Of a stretch of DNA of 64,000 nt, positions 24,133-33,394 are shown in pieces. The translations under genes were made by a program, and so were the position numbers. Each line of letters opens with the position of its first letter. Within the stretch, counting starts at the first letter, position 1. Below the pieces are notes generated by a model that searched no databases, was not told the DNA's origin, and saw only the letters and a program-made list of their open reading frames with translations. Source of the stretch: Flavisolibacter tropicus (lineage in GTDB: Bacteria > Bacteroidota > Bacteroidia > Chitinophagales > Chitinophagaceae); assembly GCF_001644645.1 (NCBI RefSeq), contig NZ_CP011390.1:3282001-3346000 (forward strand), in the 5' to 3' direction.

Positions 24133-27100
24133 TTATTTTTTTCCGCCTGGCGCCACTACAATTTTTCTTGTCATCACGCCTGTTGCAGTCGTTAGCTGTA
24201 ACCAATAGGCACCATTAGCCTTTCCTGCAGCATTCCAGCTGAACTGGTACTTTGCACCGGCATTGACTGCACCATTGTATAACTGTTTTACCACATTTCC
24301 CTTATGGTCATAGATCGTCAGATTGATCTGTAGATTCTTACTAACGGCAAGATCAATGTGCGCCGTGTTTCGTACAGGGTTCGGGTATACGGTGAGGCTG
24401 GTAACGCCACTCAAAGTACCCTTGTTGCCATGAACAATATCAAAGTCAGAATCAGTAACAACCTCCTGTGTCGTAGCGTTGGCTGTATTGGAGTAGTCGG
24501 AGTTGCCTGCGGTATTGCTGCACCTTACGCGATAATAATAGTGCGTACCTGGCAACAAACCGCTATTGGCGTAGGCCTGCGTATTCGCACCCAATGTAGC
24601 CACTACCGTGTAAGGCCCGTCAGCAGCCGTTGCCCGTTCTACCGTATACTGGGTTTCGTTGTCTGCCCGATCGGTCCATGCCAAATCAATCTGTGTAGCC
24701 GATACGGCTGTAGCTGCTAATTCTGTAGGTGCGAGTGGTGCCAGTGGTGTAAATGCCAGTTGGAAATTATAGTTACGGAATGCACCATTTGTGCCGCCTA
24801 TTGCGTACAAGTTGCCATCAACGTTTACAGCCTTTAATTCACCAGTCTGCGCCGGAATAACGGGTCCTTCTGTCCATGTATTCGTCTCAGGGTCATATAT
24901 TTCTACGGTGTGGAAGAAGGGGCCTGTATTGCTGTTGATGCGCGCCTTGCCACCTACGATATAGATACGTCCGTCGGTTGCGGACACCGTACCAAACTGC
25001 ACTTTAGGAATAATCATCGGTGCGCCAGTTGTCCATGTATCGGTGGCTGGGTTATAGATCTGAACCACATCTTGCGGTTCATTAGCACCCGTGCGACCGC
25101 CAAAAAGGTAAATTTTTCCATCGGCAGCTGTAACCGCACTGTGTTGTTTGACAGCTACTGGCATGTTGGCGCCCTGGCTCCACGTGTCGGTTGCCACGTC
25201 ATAGATCCGTGTAAGGGAATTAAAAGCGTTGCCATTACTGGTTTGCTGCCCGCCAAAAAGGTAAATCTTACCATTGGCTGCAGTAGCAGTGGCAGCTTCC
25301 CAAATACCAATTGGCATGTTGGTCAGTGTTGTCCAGCTATTCGCGGAAGGCGTGTAGCGATAAACGGCTGTACTAACCGTTTCGATAAACCCGCCAAACA
25401 CATAGATAGAACCGTCAGTACCAAGTGTTGCAGCCACACCACGTGCAGCGCCAGGCATGGGAGCGCCTGCTGTCCATGTATTGGTAACCGGATTATATAT
25501 TTCCAGCGAGTTGAGCAAGCCCGTACTATTGTAGCCGCCAAACACATAAATGCGTCCGTTGGCAGCAACAGCACCGTATTGCGCCCGCGCTGTAAGCGTG
25601 CCGGCTTTGTTGGCCCAAACGGATGCTATAGGTGCCACCGTAAAGTTGCCTGTGGCTTGTACTGTTTGAATGCCCGAAACCACTTGAACGCTACCGGTAA
25701 CAGCACCGGCAGGTACGGTAGCATAGATCAATTGCGGACTGGCTACATACACCTCTGTTGCTTCCACACCACCAAAACGCACCGTGGTTTCGTTAAGAAA
25801 ATTGTCTCCTTTGATTACTACACCCACGCCGGCCGCACCACTTGATGGTGCAATACTGCTGACCGTTATCAGGCTTTGGACAGTTACAGACACTGGATCA
25901 GATATACTGGAAAGACCTGAATTATACGTAACCAAAGCTGTTAACGTATAGGCACCGGCGGGAACATCTGTCCAACTAAAGGTATATGGTGCTGTAGGAT
26001 CTTCGCCCAACTTCGTATTGTTATTGAAAAATTCAACTTTGGCAATGGTACCTCCGTTATTGCTAGTTGTAGCCGCCAAGTTGATGGTAGCTGGCGCCAC
26101 ATATATAGCGCCATTAGCAGGCTCGCTAAGTGTTATGGGAGCTCCATCACCTACTATGGTGATGGTGTAGTCTTCGGCTTCCCCCCATGAGATACGCCGG
26201 CAATAATCAATACTGGTCATAGGCTCATAATTAGATCGCACCCGCAGTCTTGTGGGCCCCAGGGCGGCTGTAGCCGGAATGGTAATTGTAGCAGAAAACA
26301 AAATGACGTTACCCCCAGTCGTAGCATACACAAACTCACCGGCATCGTCAAAGTCATTATCCTGGTTATAGTCGATCCACACGGCAAAATTCTGTGGTTC
26401 ATCAGCGTCTCCCTGTATTTTCAATGGATAGCTCTGCCCCCTGTTTACCGTTGTGGTAAGTGTACCGGTGGGTGCATACACCGAATAGCTATTTGCGTTG
26501 CTGGTGCAACCCGAGTTGTTGTTTACCAGGGTATTGAAACTGAAATTATTGACCAAATCAAGAAATGATTCGCATCCGCTACTATATACCGGTGTACAGT
26601 AGTCTTTACCCTGTGTAATTGTATAGGCACCCAGAGAACCATAGTCGGAGCTGGCACCCAAACCTCCTTGTACACCATCAATAGTGATATAGTAGGTGCC
26701 GGGCGTTACGGTAGCACTGATCGCTGCCGCCGGATCGAGTAGCGGGGCATGAGATGCTATGACGGTACCTGCCGCATTAGACAGGGTGACTGAAAGGTTC
26801 AAATTGGAATATTTAGGTGCCGGGTTTACCGTGAATGCTATTTTACCACCGGTACTTGTAAGTGAAAAAACATCTACATCTGTGGGCGTGGAAATAATCC
26901 CTTTATTAGCTGTAGCTGCTATATTACCACTGGCATCCATGACCAGCGCGGTAGCGGTGGCTCTCGTATTACCATGGTCATCGGTTCGGTAACCAAAGCC
27001 ATTCAACGTGGTTATAATATTTAAATCATCCTCGGTGTTACTGGCATTGAGGTATTCACCTTTACTCCATTGTACAAGCGGCTTAGCATAGCCGAGGCCC

Positions 27101-28119
27101 ATAATAGGTGCCCAGGATTGGTCTCCGTAATAATATTCTTCTGGCGGGTCAGTACGACCATCGTGGTGTAAGCCCACCGTATGGCCTGCTTCATGTGAGG
27201 CCACCTCCCCACTAAAATTAACTTCTGTGTTAAAATCCCAACAAGGGGTTTCCCCTCTGAAGGCATCGCCTCCCCAGGTAAACGAACCAATATAAGCTAC
27301 CCCACCGACACTACCGGGAAACCACGCTTGAGTAGGGGTAAATACGATGCGCATTCGTGTGTTGGGCGCAGATCTGTTAAAGACCGCTACGTCAGTGGTT
27401 ACATTCAGTGCAAAGGGCAGAAAATCTTCACTTACTGATTTCCATATTTCGGTCATTTCGCTTGCCGTGAACGATGATGGCGCAGCTACAATCGGTTCTC
27501 CATTTGTATAGTTTCGATTCCATTCGGTATTGATCACCGTTTCCCCATCAAAGTCCAGATAAAGTACAGAGATCGCACCGGGCAAACTTTCCAGCAAGGG
27601 CGCCGGCTCTAAAGCAGCAGCAGCCGGACTATTAGCAGTAGTGGATTGACTGTTTTGTCCCCGCGAACCTGTGGCTTCTTTGGCTTTCGGTAAACCCACA
27701 CACATTACTTTGTCAATATCCTCTTCTGTTAAGTAAACTGACCCATCGGCCTTAGAGGAATACCGGTAATACTTTTTCTGATCAAGAATGGTAATAGCCC
27801 CGGATGCCTGGCCATTGACAACCCTCAGATAAAACCGACCTGATGCAGCATCTTTTACTTCTCCATAAAAAAATACTCCAGCTTGATCTTGCCGGCTTGA
27901 TACTATTTTCAAAAGGAGGGGTGGCTCACCGGGTATAGAATGACTTACCATTGTTTCTGAACTTACCCGGTTAGCGGCTGCTGCCCTCGCCTTAGTAGAA
28001 TAAGTTGTTCTCACGTCATTAACCTTTCCAATGTAAACAGGCGTTTGTGCAAAAACAGGTGAGATAAACCCACAAATTAAAATAAGTAGCAAGTGTTGGT
28101 AAGCATTTTTCATAATCAT
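24133..28119 (-). CDS. Secreted metzincin-like metalloprotease with Kelch propeller and T9SS sorting domain
   Basis: 1328 aa, exported by the Sec and type IX pathways. Order: signal peptide (1-24); propeptide-like region; zinc protease domain with HEAGHTVGLHH (309-319: zinc ligands His309, His313 and His319, catalytic Glu310) and a Met-turn PIMG at about 340; PPC-type beta domain (about 390-505); a GEAEDYT-ending module with the NQDNDFDDAGEFVY phrase of the GEVED family; Ig-like domain (EPANGAIYVAPATINL); IPT/TIG domain (SSIAPSSGAAGVGVVIKG); six Kelch repeats (GRIYVFGG, GSIYVFGG, GKIYLFGG twice, GRIYIVGG, GNLYAIGG); fibronectin type III domain; and a C-terminal T9SS type A sorting domain beginning LTVYPNPV. 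Nine bp upstream lies a lipoprotein gene. Substrate unknown. Confidence 0.93.
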   Translation of the reverse strand: MIMKNAYQHLLLILICGFISPVFAQTPVYIGKVNDVRTTYSTKARAAAANRVSSETMVSHSIPGEPPLLLKIVSSRQDQAGVFFYGEVKDAASGRFYLRVVNGQASGAITILDQKKYYRYSSKADGSVYLTEEDIDKVMCVGLPKAKEATGSRGQNSQSTTANSPAAAALEPAPLLESLPGAISVLYLDFDGETVINTEWNRNYTNGEPIVAAPSSFTASEMTEIWKSVSEDFLPFALNVTTDVAVFNRSAPNTRMRIVFTPTQAWFPGSVGGVAYIGSFTWGGDAFRGETPCWDFNTEVNFSGEVASHEAGHTVGLHHDGRTDPPEEYYYGDQSWAPIMGLGYAKPLVQWSKGEYLNASNTEDDLNIITTLNGFGYRTDDHGNTRATATALVMDASGNIAATANKGIISTPTDVDVFSLTSTGGKIAFTVNPAPKYSNLNLSVTLSNAAGTVIASHAPLLDPAAAISATVTPGTYYITIDGVQGGLGASSDYGSLGAYTITQGKDYCTPVYSSGCESFLDLVNNFSFNTLVNNNSGCTSNANSYSVYAPTGTLTTTVNRGQSYPLKIQGDADEPQNFAVWIDYNQDNDFDDAGEFVYATTGGNVILFSATITIPATAALGPTRLRVRSNYEPMTSIDYCRRISWGEAEDYTITIVGDGAPITLSEPANGAIYVAPATINLAATTSNNGGTIAKVEFFNNNTKLGEDPTAPYTFSWTDVPAGAYTLTALVTYNSGLSSISDPVSVTVQSLITVSSIAPSSGAAGVGVVIKGDNFLNETTVRFGGVEATEVYVASPQLIYATVPAGAVTGSVQVVSGIQTVQATGNFTVAPIASVWANKAGTLTARAQYGAVAANGRIYVFGGYNSTGLLNSLEIYNPVTNTWTAGAPMPGAARGVAATLGTDGSIYVFGGFIETVSTAVYRYTPSANSWTTLTNMPIGIWEAATATAANGKIYLFGGQQTSNGNAFNSLTRIYDVATDTWSQGANMPVAVKQHSAVTAADGKIYLFGGRTGANEPQDVVQIYNPATDTWTTGAPMIIPKVQFGTVSATDGRIYIVGGKARINSNTGPFFHTVEIYDPETNTWTEGPVIPAQTGELKAVNVDGNLYAIGGTNGAFRNYNFQLAFTPLAPLAPTELAATAVSATQIDLAWTDRADNETQYTVERATAADGPYTVVATLGANTQAYANSGLLPGTHYYYRVRCSNTAGNSDYSNTANATTQEVVTDSDFDIVHGNKGTLSGVTSLTVYPNPVRNTAHIDLAVSKNLQINLTIYDHKGNVVKQLYNGAVNAGAKYQFSWNAAGKANGAYWLQLTTATGVMTRKIVVAPGGKK

Positions 28120-28128
28120 CCGTTTTAG

Positions 28129-28590
28129 TTATTTCTTCTTTCGTATTAACACTAGTTCCAGCTCTGGTGCAGCTGGTGCGTTTCCAGTCTGGGATGTATC
28201 TGGCTTTGCATAGGTCAAGAAGTGTTGTGCTTTAATCTTTAGCGTTCCTGCATTCAGCTCATAGCTACCTAAAAAATGCATATCCTCTTTGATGAAGGTT
28301 ATCGTATTCGTTGTGGTCATGAAACGAAAAACATCGCAAGGGTTACTCGAAGCGTCTGTATATATTTTAAGTGTATCCTGGGAGAAAATAAAGATGGTGC
28401 CGGTCTGAATATATTTACAACGAGGCATGATGCTAAGTGGTGAAAGAAGTGGTTCCGATACGACCCATGTTCCTGTTACTATTGACTGCGCACTGGTATC
28501 CGATCTTTGGCTTCTAGAATTAGAGCACTTTAGAAAAACCAAACTCAAAATAAGAATGGTATAACCGCATTGCTTACTATATCTTGTCAT
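28129..28590 (-). CDS. Small lipoprotein co-transcribed with the metalloprotease
   Basis: 153 aa. Hydrophobic N-terminus with a Cys at residue 22 (VFLKCSNS), an acceptable lipobox. The mature part (TGTWVVSEPL, then GTIFIFSQDTLKIYTD, GSYELNAGTLKIKAQ) looks like a small lipocalin-like barrel. It ends 9 bp before the protease gene, so the two are almost certainly one operon; it may assist or inhibit the protease, which is inference only. Confidence 0.75.
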   Translation of the reverse strand: MTRYSKQCGYTILILSLVFLKCSNSRSQRSDTSAQSIVTGTWVVSEPLLSPLSIMPRCKYIQTGTIFIFSQDTLKIYTDASSNPCDVFRFMTTTNTITFIKEDMHFLGSYELNAGTLKIKAQHFLTYAKPDTSQTGNAPAAPELELVLIRKKK

Positions 28591-29822
28591 GTTAGCTTCC
28601 TTTTAAAACCAACCGATACCAACAACTCTTTACTTATAATTTATCTCCTCATTGTCAATATAAAGGCTATTCATATGGACACTCTAATCTCACTCCTTTA
28701 CAATAAGCATGATTAAAGTATATAGACTGTGTATAGGTAACCGTACACAACAAGCGGACACTAAACAGCTCCAAGACTTGTTGTACATTCCAACACACAA
28801 TGCTGACACCCTTTTAGATTATCAAAGAAATTTGAGTTTACATGCCACCATTAAATGCATGAATTGATCAGGGAATGACGAAGTATTATATCATATCTCT
28901 TGCCTTATAGTCTTTGGAGATTACCTTGACTATCAAACACTTCATCGCTACCTTACTAGTGGCATGCTGATGTTTTAGGTAGCAGCACCTTTTTATTCCA
29001 AACGAGTTAGATGTAAAAAGTGCTATACCTTAAAAACACTCGTATTTAAACAGGGTTAAGTGAAGCTTTCACAGATGGCTGCCTCACAGGAAACAGAGGA
29101 AAGAATAGTTTACTAAAAATAAATACTTATATCCGTTATTGCAATAACAGTCATGCCTTCTTTTGCCTATTAAAACTTCGAAGCTTGCATTAAACCGCTT
29201 TCAAAAAAACGCTTGCGGGCATTCTCGTTCAGAATGACCTTTACCTGCACAGCTTACATCTCTATCCTATTATCCAAGCTATCTTGATACTATCCATTTT
29301 CTTATACGTCAAAGCCTTTTATAAGTATCAATAGCTCAATAAAAAGGGCATAAAAAATGAGCAACTACAAATTCCAGGTTTTGCTGGATCTACCAGGTCA
29401 ATCAGAGGGCAACTAATTATCACTGGTTGAAACCTCTAGATATTATTTATGTATCAATTGCGGCTTCCGGGCGCTTTATACTTATAACCGTATGGGTAAA
29501 CCGAAAAGCGCAAATAGCTTTTCTAAGATCTTATATGACCAAACTTTGCACAAGTCCTCAAATTCAACCAAAGTTTTATAGCATTACCCTTTATGCATCT
29601 TATTATGCTCTAAGGTAGAGTAACGGGCTTTGCAGCCTTCAATTCATAACAAAAAACCCACACCCAGCGCTTCCTTCTTTTCTTTTGCCCTACCTTTATA
29701 CCCATTAAGCTGTAAGCTATAGCTCAGCATTTAAAAGGTTGCTTTACAGTCAACCTTATAAACCACCAACTGTGGGTTAGTATAGAGGCAAACATGTGTG
29801 GTTTAGAATTTAAACCCTTACA
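28591..29822. other. 1.2-kb gene-poor gap
   Basis: The longest gap in the window without a confident gene. It contains a possible 52-codon ORF (28709-28867). The rest is AT-rich, with no repeat arrays, strong hairpins or tRNAs. It may hold decayed sequence. Confidence 0.4.
28709..28867 (+). CDS. Possible small ORF, 52 aa
   Basis: ATG at 28709, TGA at 28865-28867. Starts MIKVYRLCIGNRTQQADTKQ and contains LLYIPTHNADTLLDY, a composition that looks protein-like. No Shine-Dalgarno site and no recognised family. It could be real, a fragment, or chance. Confidence 0.25.
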   Translation: MIKVYRLCIGNRTQQADTKQLQDLLYIPTHNADTLLDYQRNLSLHATIKCMN

Positions 29823-30596
29823 ATGACCATGATGCTAACGCGATTAATACCTATACCAGCTATACTTTTATTTCTACTTTTTCTTTCCTGCAAATCACCT
29901 TCAAAAATGCCGGATACAAGTAAGACTTCCCTTGACTGGCAAGGCAGCTACAGCGGCATTGTACCCTGTGCCGATTGTGAAGGCATAGCTACTACTATTG
30001 TACTAAATGCCGATAAGAGCTATGCGCTATCTACCCACTACCTTGGCAAAGACCAAACGGTGAACAATGCAAACGGAACATTTTCCTGGAACAAAGAAGG
30101 TAATACCATCATGTTGAATGGAATGAAGAATGGCCCCCTTTATTATAAAGTAGTTGAAAACCAACTCATTCAATTAGATCAGCAAGGAAAGACGATTACC
30201 GGCCCCAACGCCAACCGTTATATATTAGCTAAGTCCGACAATGCTATTACCAACAAGTATTGGAAATTGATAGAGGTAATGGGCAAACCCGTAATAGTAG
30301 ACAGTCAGCAAAGCCGAGAGCCTCACATGATTCTGCATATAGACAATAACCGCGTATCAGGCAATGGCGGCTGCAACAACTTTAGTGGCACGTACCAACT
30401 GGAAGCAAATAACCGCATTCATTTTTCACCACTAGCTGCTACCAAAATGGCCTGCATGAGTAGCATGGAAGTTGAGGACCAGTTTTTCAAAGCTCTGGAG
30501 ACTGCCGATAGCTACTATTCAAAAGGTGATTCTTTGCAACTAATAAGAGCTCGTATGGCGCCACTGGCACGGTTTGTGGCGGTGTACCTGCGCTAG
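29823..30596 (+). CDS. Lipoprotein with NlpE N-terminal and META (HslJ-like) domains
   Basis: 257 aa. Lipobox LFLSC (Cys near residue 23). Residues about 38-135 are an NlpE-type domain (WQGSYSGIVPCADCEGIATT, with the CxxC of that family). Residues about 145-250 are a META domain (YWKLIEVMGKP, GNGGCNNFSGTY, ATKMACM). The fusion is common in Bacteroidota and is linked by annotation to envelope or copper stress sensing; direct evidence for that role here is lacking. Monocistronic as far as can be seen. Confidence 0.92.
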   Translation: MTMMLTRLIPIPAILLFLLFLSCKSPSKMPDTSKTSLDWQGSYSGIVPCADCEGIATTIVLNADKSYALSTHYLGKDQTVNNANGTFSWNKEGNTIMLNGMKNGPLYYKVVENQLIQLDQQGKTITGPNANRYILAKSDNAITNKYWKLIEVMGKPVIVDSQQSREPHMILHIDNNRVSGNGGCNNFSGTYQLEANNRIHFSPLAATKMACMSSMEVEDQFFKALETADSYYSKGDSLQLIRARMAPLARFVAVYLR

Positions 30597-30776
30597 TTTT
30601 TTCCGCTACCCGCAACCTTTTATTCAACTACCTCTTGATAACAGATAGTTTTCACCTGCCAATAATACTAGTAATACTGTACACCTTTTAAGCATCTGAC
30701 TTACGTATCTGGAAGACTACCCAAGCGGTTTTGGCACCAGTTGCCGAAGCATTTACAACGATTTAAATTCTTTTTT

Positions 30777-31352
30777 ATGCTAAAGCTTTTCGTCTCAGGT
30801 ACACTACTACTTTTATTACAAACGGCTTCCGCTCAACTTGGTATAAAAGCAGGTGTAAACATTAGCAATTTTACCGGCGGCAATTTTGAGAACGTTGAAA
30901 AAGAAGCACTGGTAAGCGGTTATGGCGGCGCCTTCTGGAGAATTCGCTTTGGCGATTTGCTGGCCTTACAACCGGAAGTATTATTCTCTTCTCAAGGAGC
31001 TAAATTAAAGTCTGCGACAGAAGCTTTTGATGCTAAAATCAACTATATCAATGTCCCTATAGTCTTGCAGGTTTATTTTGGCAGCTTCTATGTCGAAGGC
31101 GGTCCTCAGTTTGGTTTTAAAGTAAGCGAAGACGTTCCCGACCAATCTGCTGAGGACTTTGCCAAGTCCAGCGATCTATCTGCGGCCTTAGGGCTCGGCT
31201 ATGAAACCAAGATTGGACTGGGCATTAGCGGCCGTTATACCATTGGCATCAGCAAAGTAGGCGATTTTGATTCCGGCAACATTGATCCCGACTTTAAAAA
31301 CGGAGTTATACAACTTGGATTGTTTTACACGCTTTTCAATAAAAAGAAGTAA
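30777..31352 (+). CDS. Outer membrane beta-barrel protein (PorT-like family)
   Basis: The frame starts at a TTG at 30741, but the ATG at 30777 gives a clean signal peptide (MLKLFVSGTLLLLLQTASAQ) and 191 aa. The mature part begins LGIKAGVNISNFTGG and continues with alternating amphipathic strands (LLALQPEVLFSSQGAKL, INYINVPIVLQVYFG, FYVEGGPQFGFKV, LGISGRYTIGISKVGDF), ending in a strand with terminal aromatic residues (GLFYTLFNKKK). This is the outer-membrane protein beta-barrel domain frequent in Bacteroidota. The next gene is 53 bp downstream on the same strand. Confidence 0.9.
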   Translation: MLKLFVSGTLLLLLQTASAQLGIKAGVNISNFTGGNFENVEKEALVSGYGGAFWRIRFGDLLALQPEVLFSSQGAKLKSATEAFDAKINYINVPIVLQVYFGSFYVEGGPQFGFKVSEDVPDQSAEDFAKSSDLSAALGLGYETKIGLGISGRYTIGISKVGDFDSGNIDPDFKNGVIQLGLFYTLFNKKK

Positions 31353-31405
31353 GTCTCGACTTTCATAATTACTAACCTATCTAACTACTAATTAAAACCA
31401 AGATT

Positions 31406-31858
31406 ATGAAACGTTATTTCCTGTTTATCATTTTAGTAACTGGTTTATGTTCTGCCACTTATGCACAATTACCAAATGTAACAGCACCTGCTACAAGCTC
31501 TGTTGCCAACATAGGGCAAATGGTAACCCAGCTGGTTGGCGCTATAAAACCCAGCTCCTTTACTAATGCCTGGAGCGGTGAGAAAGCAAACTGGATGCAA
31601 AAGGCACAAGGGGCTGTTTCCGATGCGTCGGGCCTTGCCAGTAGTATATCATCACTCGCCGGCTTTATTAAACCCGGTCTTTTTAAAAAAGGCTTCAGTG
31701 CAGCAGGAATAGCCGACCTTGCCAAAAATGTAACGTCACTATCAGGCGCTGCCGGCCTCTTAAAGTCTTTTGCAGGAGGGCTGAAGCCCAAGGCTTTTAA
31801 TCCCGAATGGAAAGGTCAGCAAAGTGGTTGGGAAAGTGCTTTGGGCATGATACAATAA
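31406..31858 (+). CDS. Small secreted protein with three internal repeats
   Basis: 150 aa. Signal peptide ending ATYAQ (residue 21). Three related units follow: IKPSSFTNAWSGEKANWMQKA, IKPGLFKKGFSAAG and LKPKAFNPEWKGQQSGWESA, each with a K-P...F core, the outer two with two Trp, separated by Ser/Gly/Ala-rich helices. I do not recognise the family. It follows the barrel gene by 53 bp and may share its transcript, so it could be an envelope partner. Confidence 0.7.
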   Translation: MKRYFLFIILVTGLCSATYAQLPNVTAPATSSVANIGQMVTQLVGAIKPSSFTNAWSGEKANWMQKAQGAVSDASGLASSISSLAGFIKPGLFKKGFSAAGIADLAKNVTSLSGAAGLLKSFAGGLKPKAFNPEWKGQQSGWESALGMIQ

Positions 31859-32041
31859 TAGACCAACCTAACAACGAAGTGCAAACGATTCATCCGCACC
31901 ACGCTTTCTTTTAAAGAAAGGCAACTGCTATATGAGATGTTTTCACAAGCCACCATTTCAGTCTTTTTTAAGGCTGTAGCAGACTATTGTTTTTTGCAGT
32001 CTATGTTTAAGCAAGGTGTTTCCGTATCGGGCATATACTGC

Positions 32042-33220
32042 TTATCGCTGCGTATTAGGATGGAAGTTTTGCCAGGAGTGCCAAAACTCCTGCGAGGCTT
32101 GTACAGGCTGCAATTGCTGGCCTTTTAGGCTACCCAATATACAGGTACCATTCATGTTCCAAACAGAACCCGTATTCACATCATTGAAAAGTGACAGATC
32201 GCCTTGCTTTTGAAACTGTAACACAGTGCCGTTGATGTTTCGACTCCATACATGAAAAGAAGCTGTATCCGCTTCTAAAACAATCACTAGCGGCAAGCCA
32301 GCTAATGAATCCTGAAGTAATCGTTTATACACTAGCTCATTCCAATCGTAGGCTTTTACTTCTTTGCCCTGTACTACACCAATTACCCACGACTTGGGTT
32401 TCCAGGAAAGTGAATCACGTTTTTCCAAATGGCTCTTAATAGTGCCTTTATCAAAATCAGCCAGGTCTTTATACGATTGGTTAAATACGGTATCCGGCTG
32501 TAATACCAGTGTTTGTGGATACTGTCTCGTCCAGGCTGCCAAGGTCATTTGCTGTGAGGGTAGTTCTTTCAGCGCCTGCCCTTTCAATGGGCCAGCTATC
32601 GCTTCGCCCGACACCTGGCGCCACCAGCTTTTTGTAGTAGCATCTTCAAACATGGCATTAAAGTGATCCATACCCACCAGGCGAAATGTTTCATTCTTAC
32701 CATTTACCACAGGGCTAAACACACGGCCGGTTCTGCAAACGGTACAATAGGTAACCATTACGGGTGTATTACCTACGGTATCTCTTACCTGATGGTGGTA
32801 ACCGATCAACTGCAATGGATAGGCTTTCGCCTCACCATTAACAACCAGCCCTAGCACCAGCTTATCTTCTTTAACGGTATTCTGATCAACAGCTGCAAAC
32901 CGTTTGGTGCGTGGCTGGTAAAACATCTTATCTGCTAAGAATCGAAAGTTGAACAGGTAAATGACCAAAACATACAACAACAGCCCAAAACCTAACAATA
33001 ACTTACCTCCTACTTTAGCCCGACGCAAACCTATTATAATCGGTAAGGCCAAAAGAGCCAACAATAACAATCGCAGCCAGTTTATGTTATTGTTCAACCA
33101 GTAAGCGATACTAATGGTGTTGCTCTGCTGACTTCCAGGAAAGGGCATAATAAAATAGACACGCAGGATCTCCAAAGCAATTAAAAGCAACAGTCCAAGG
33201 AAAAGAAGAAAGGTTTTCAT
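32042..33220 (-). CDS. DUF3179 membrane-anchored protein
   Basis: 392 aa. Three hydrophobic segments in the first 100 residues (1-25, 48-66, 73-92) anchor it in the inner membrane. The remainder is the DUF3179 domain, marked by NGEAKAYPLQLIGYHHQVRD, VTYCTVCRTGRVF (two conserved Cys), WWRQVSGEAIAGPLKG and GKEVKAYDWNEL. The biochemical function of DUF3179 is not established. Stands alone. Confidence 0.9.
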   Translation of the reverse strand: MKTFLLFLGLLLLIALEILRVYFIMPFPGSQQSNTISIAYWLNNNINWLRLLLLALLALPIIIGLRRAKVGGKLLLGFGLLLYVLVIYLFNFRFLADKMFYQPRTKRFAAVDQNTVKEDKLVLGLVVNGEAKAYPLQLIGYHHQVRDTVGNTPVMVTYCTVCRTGRVFSPVVNGKNETFRLVGMDHFNAMFEDATTKSWWRQVSGEAIAGPLKGQALKELPSQQMTLAAWTRQYPQTLVLQPDTVFNQSYKDLADFDKGTIKSHLEKRDSLSWKPKSWVIGVVQGKEVKAYDWNELVYKRLLQDSLAGLPLVIVLEADTASFHVWSRNINGTVLQFQKQGDLSLFNDVNTGSVWNMNGTCILGSLKGQQLQPVQASQEFWHSWQNFHPNTQR

Positions 33221-33394
33221 TATTTAAGTGGCTTAGTTAGGTGGTGGTAATTATTAGCCAGCAGTTGTGCAAGTCTATTAGGCTCATAACAACTTATGGC
33301 TTACTGAAGATAAACTATAAAAAGCCAGACGTTTAGTTCCGATATCATGATAGTTCTGTTGTTTACAATAGAATATCGCATACAAACATTTTAC

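Noticed and set aside
29427..29618. Plus-strand 63-codon frame in the 1.2-kb gap
   Set aside because: Composition and codon use look random; no upstream signal.
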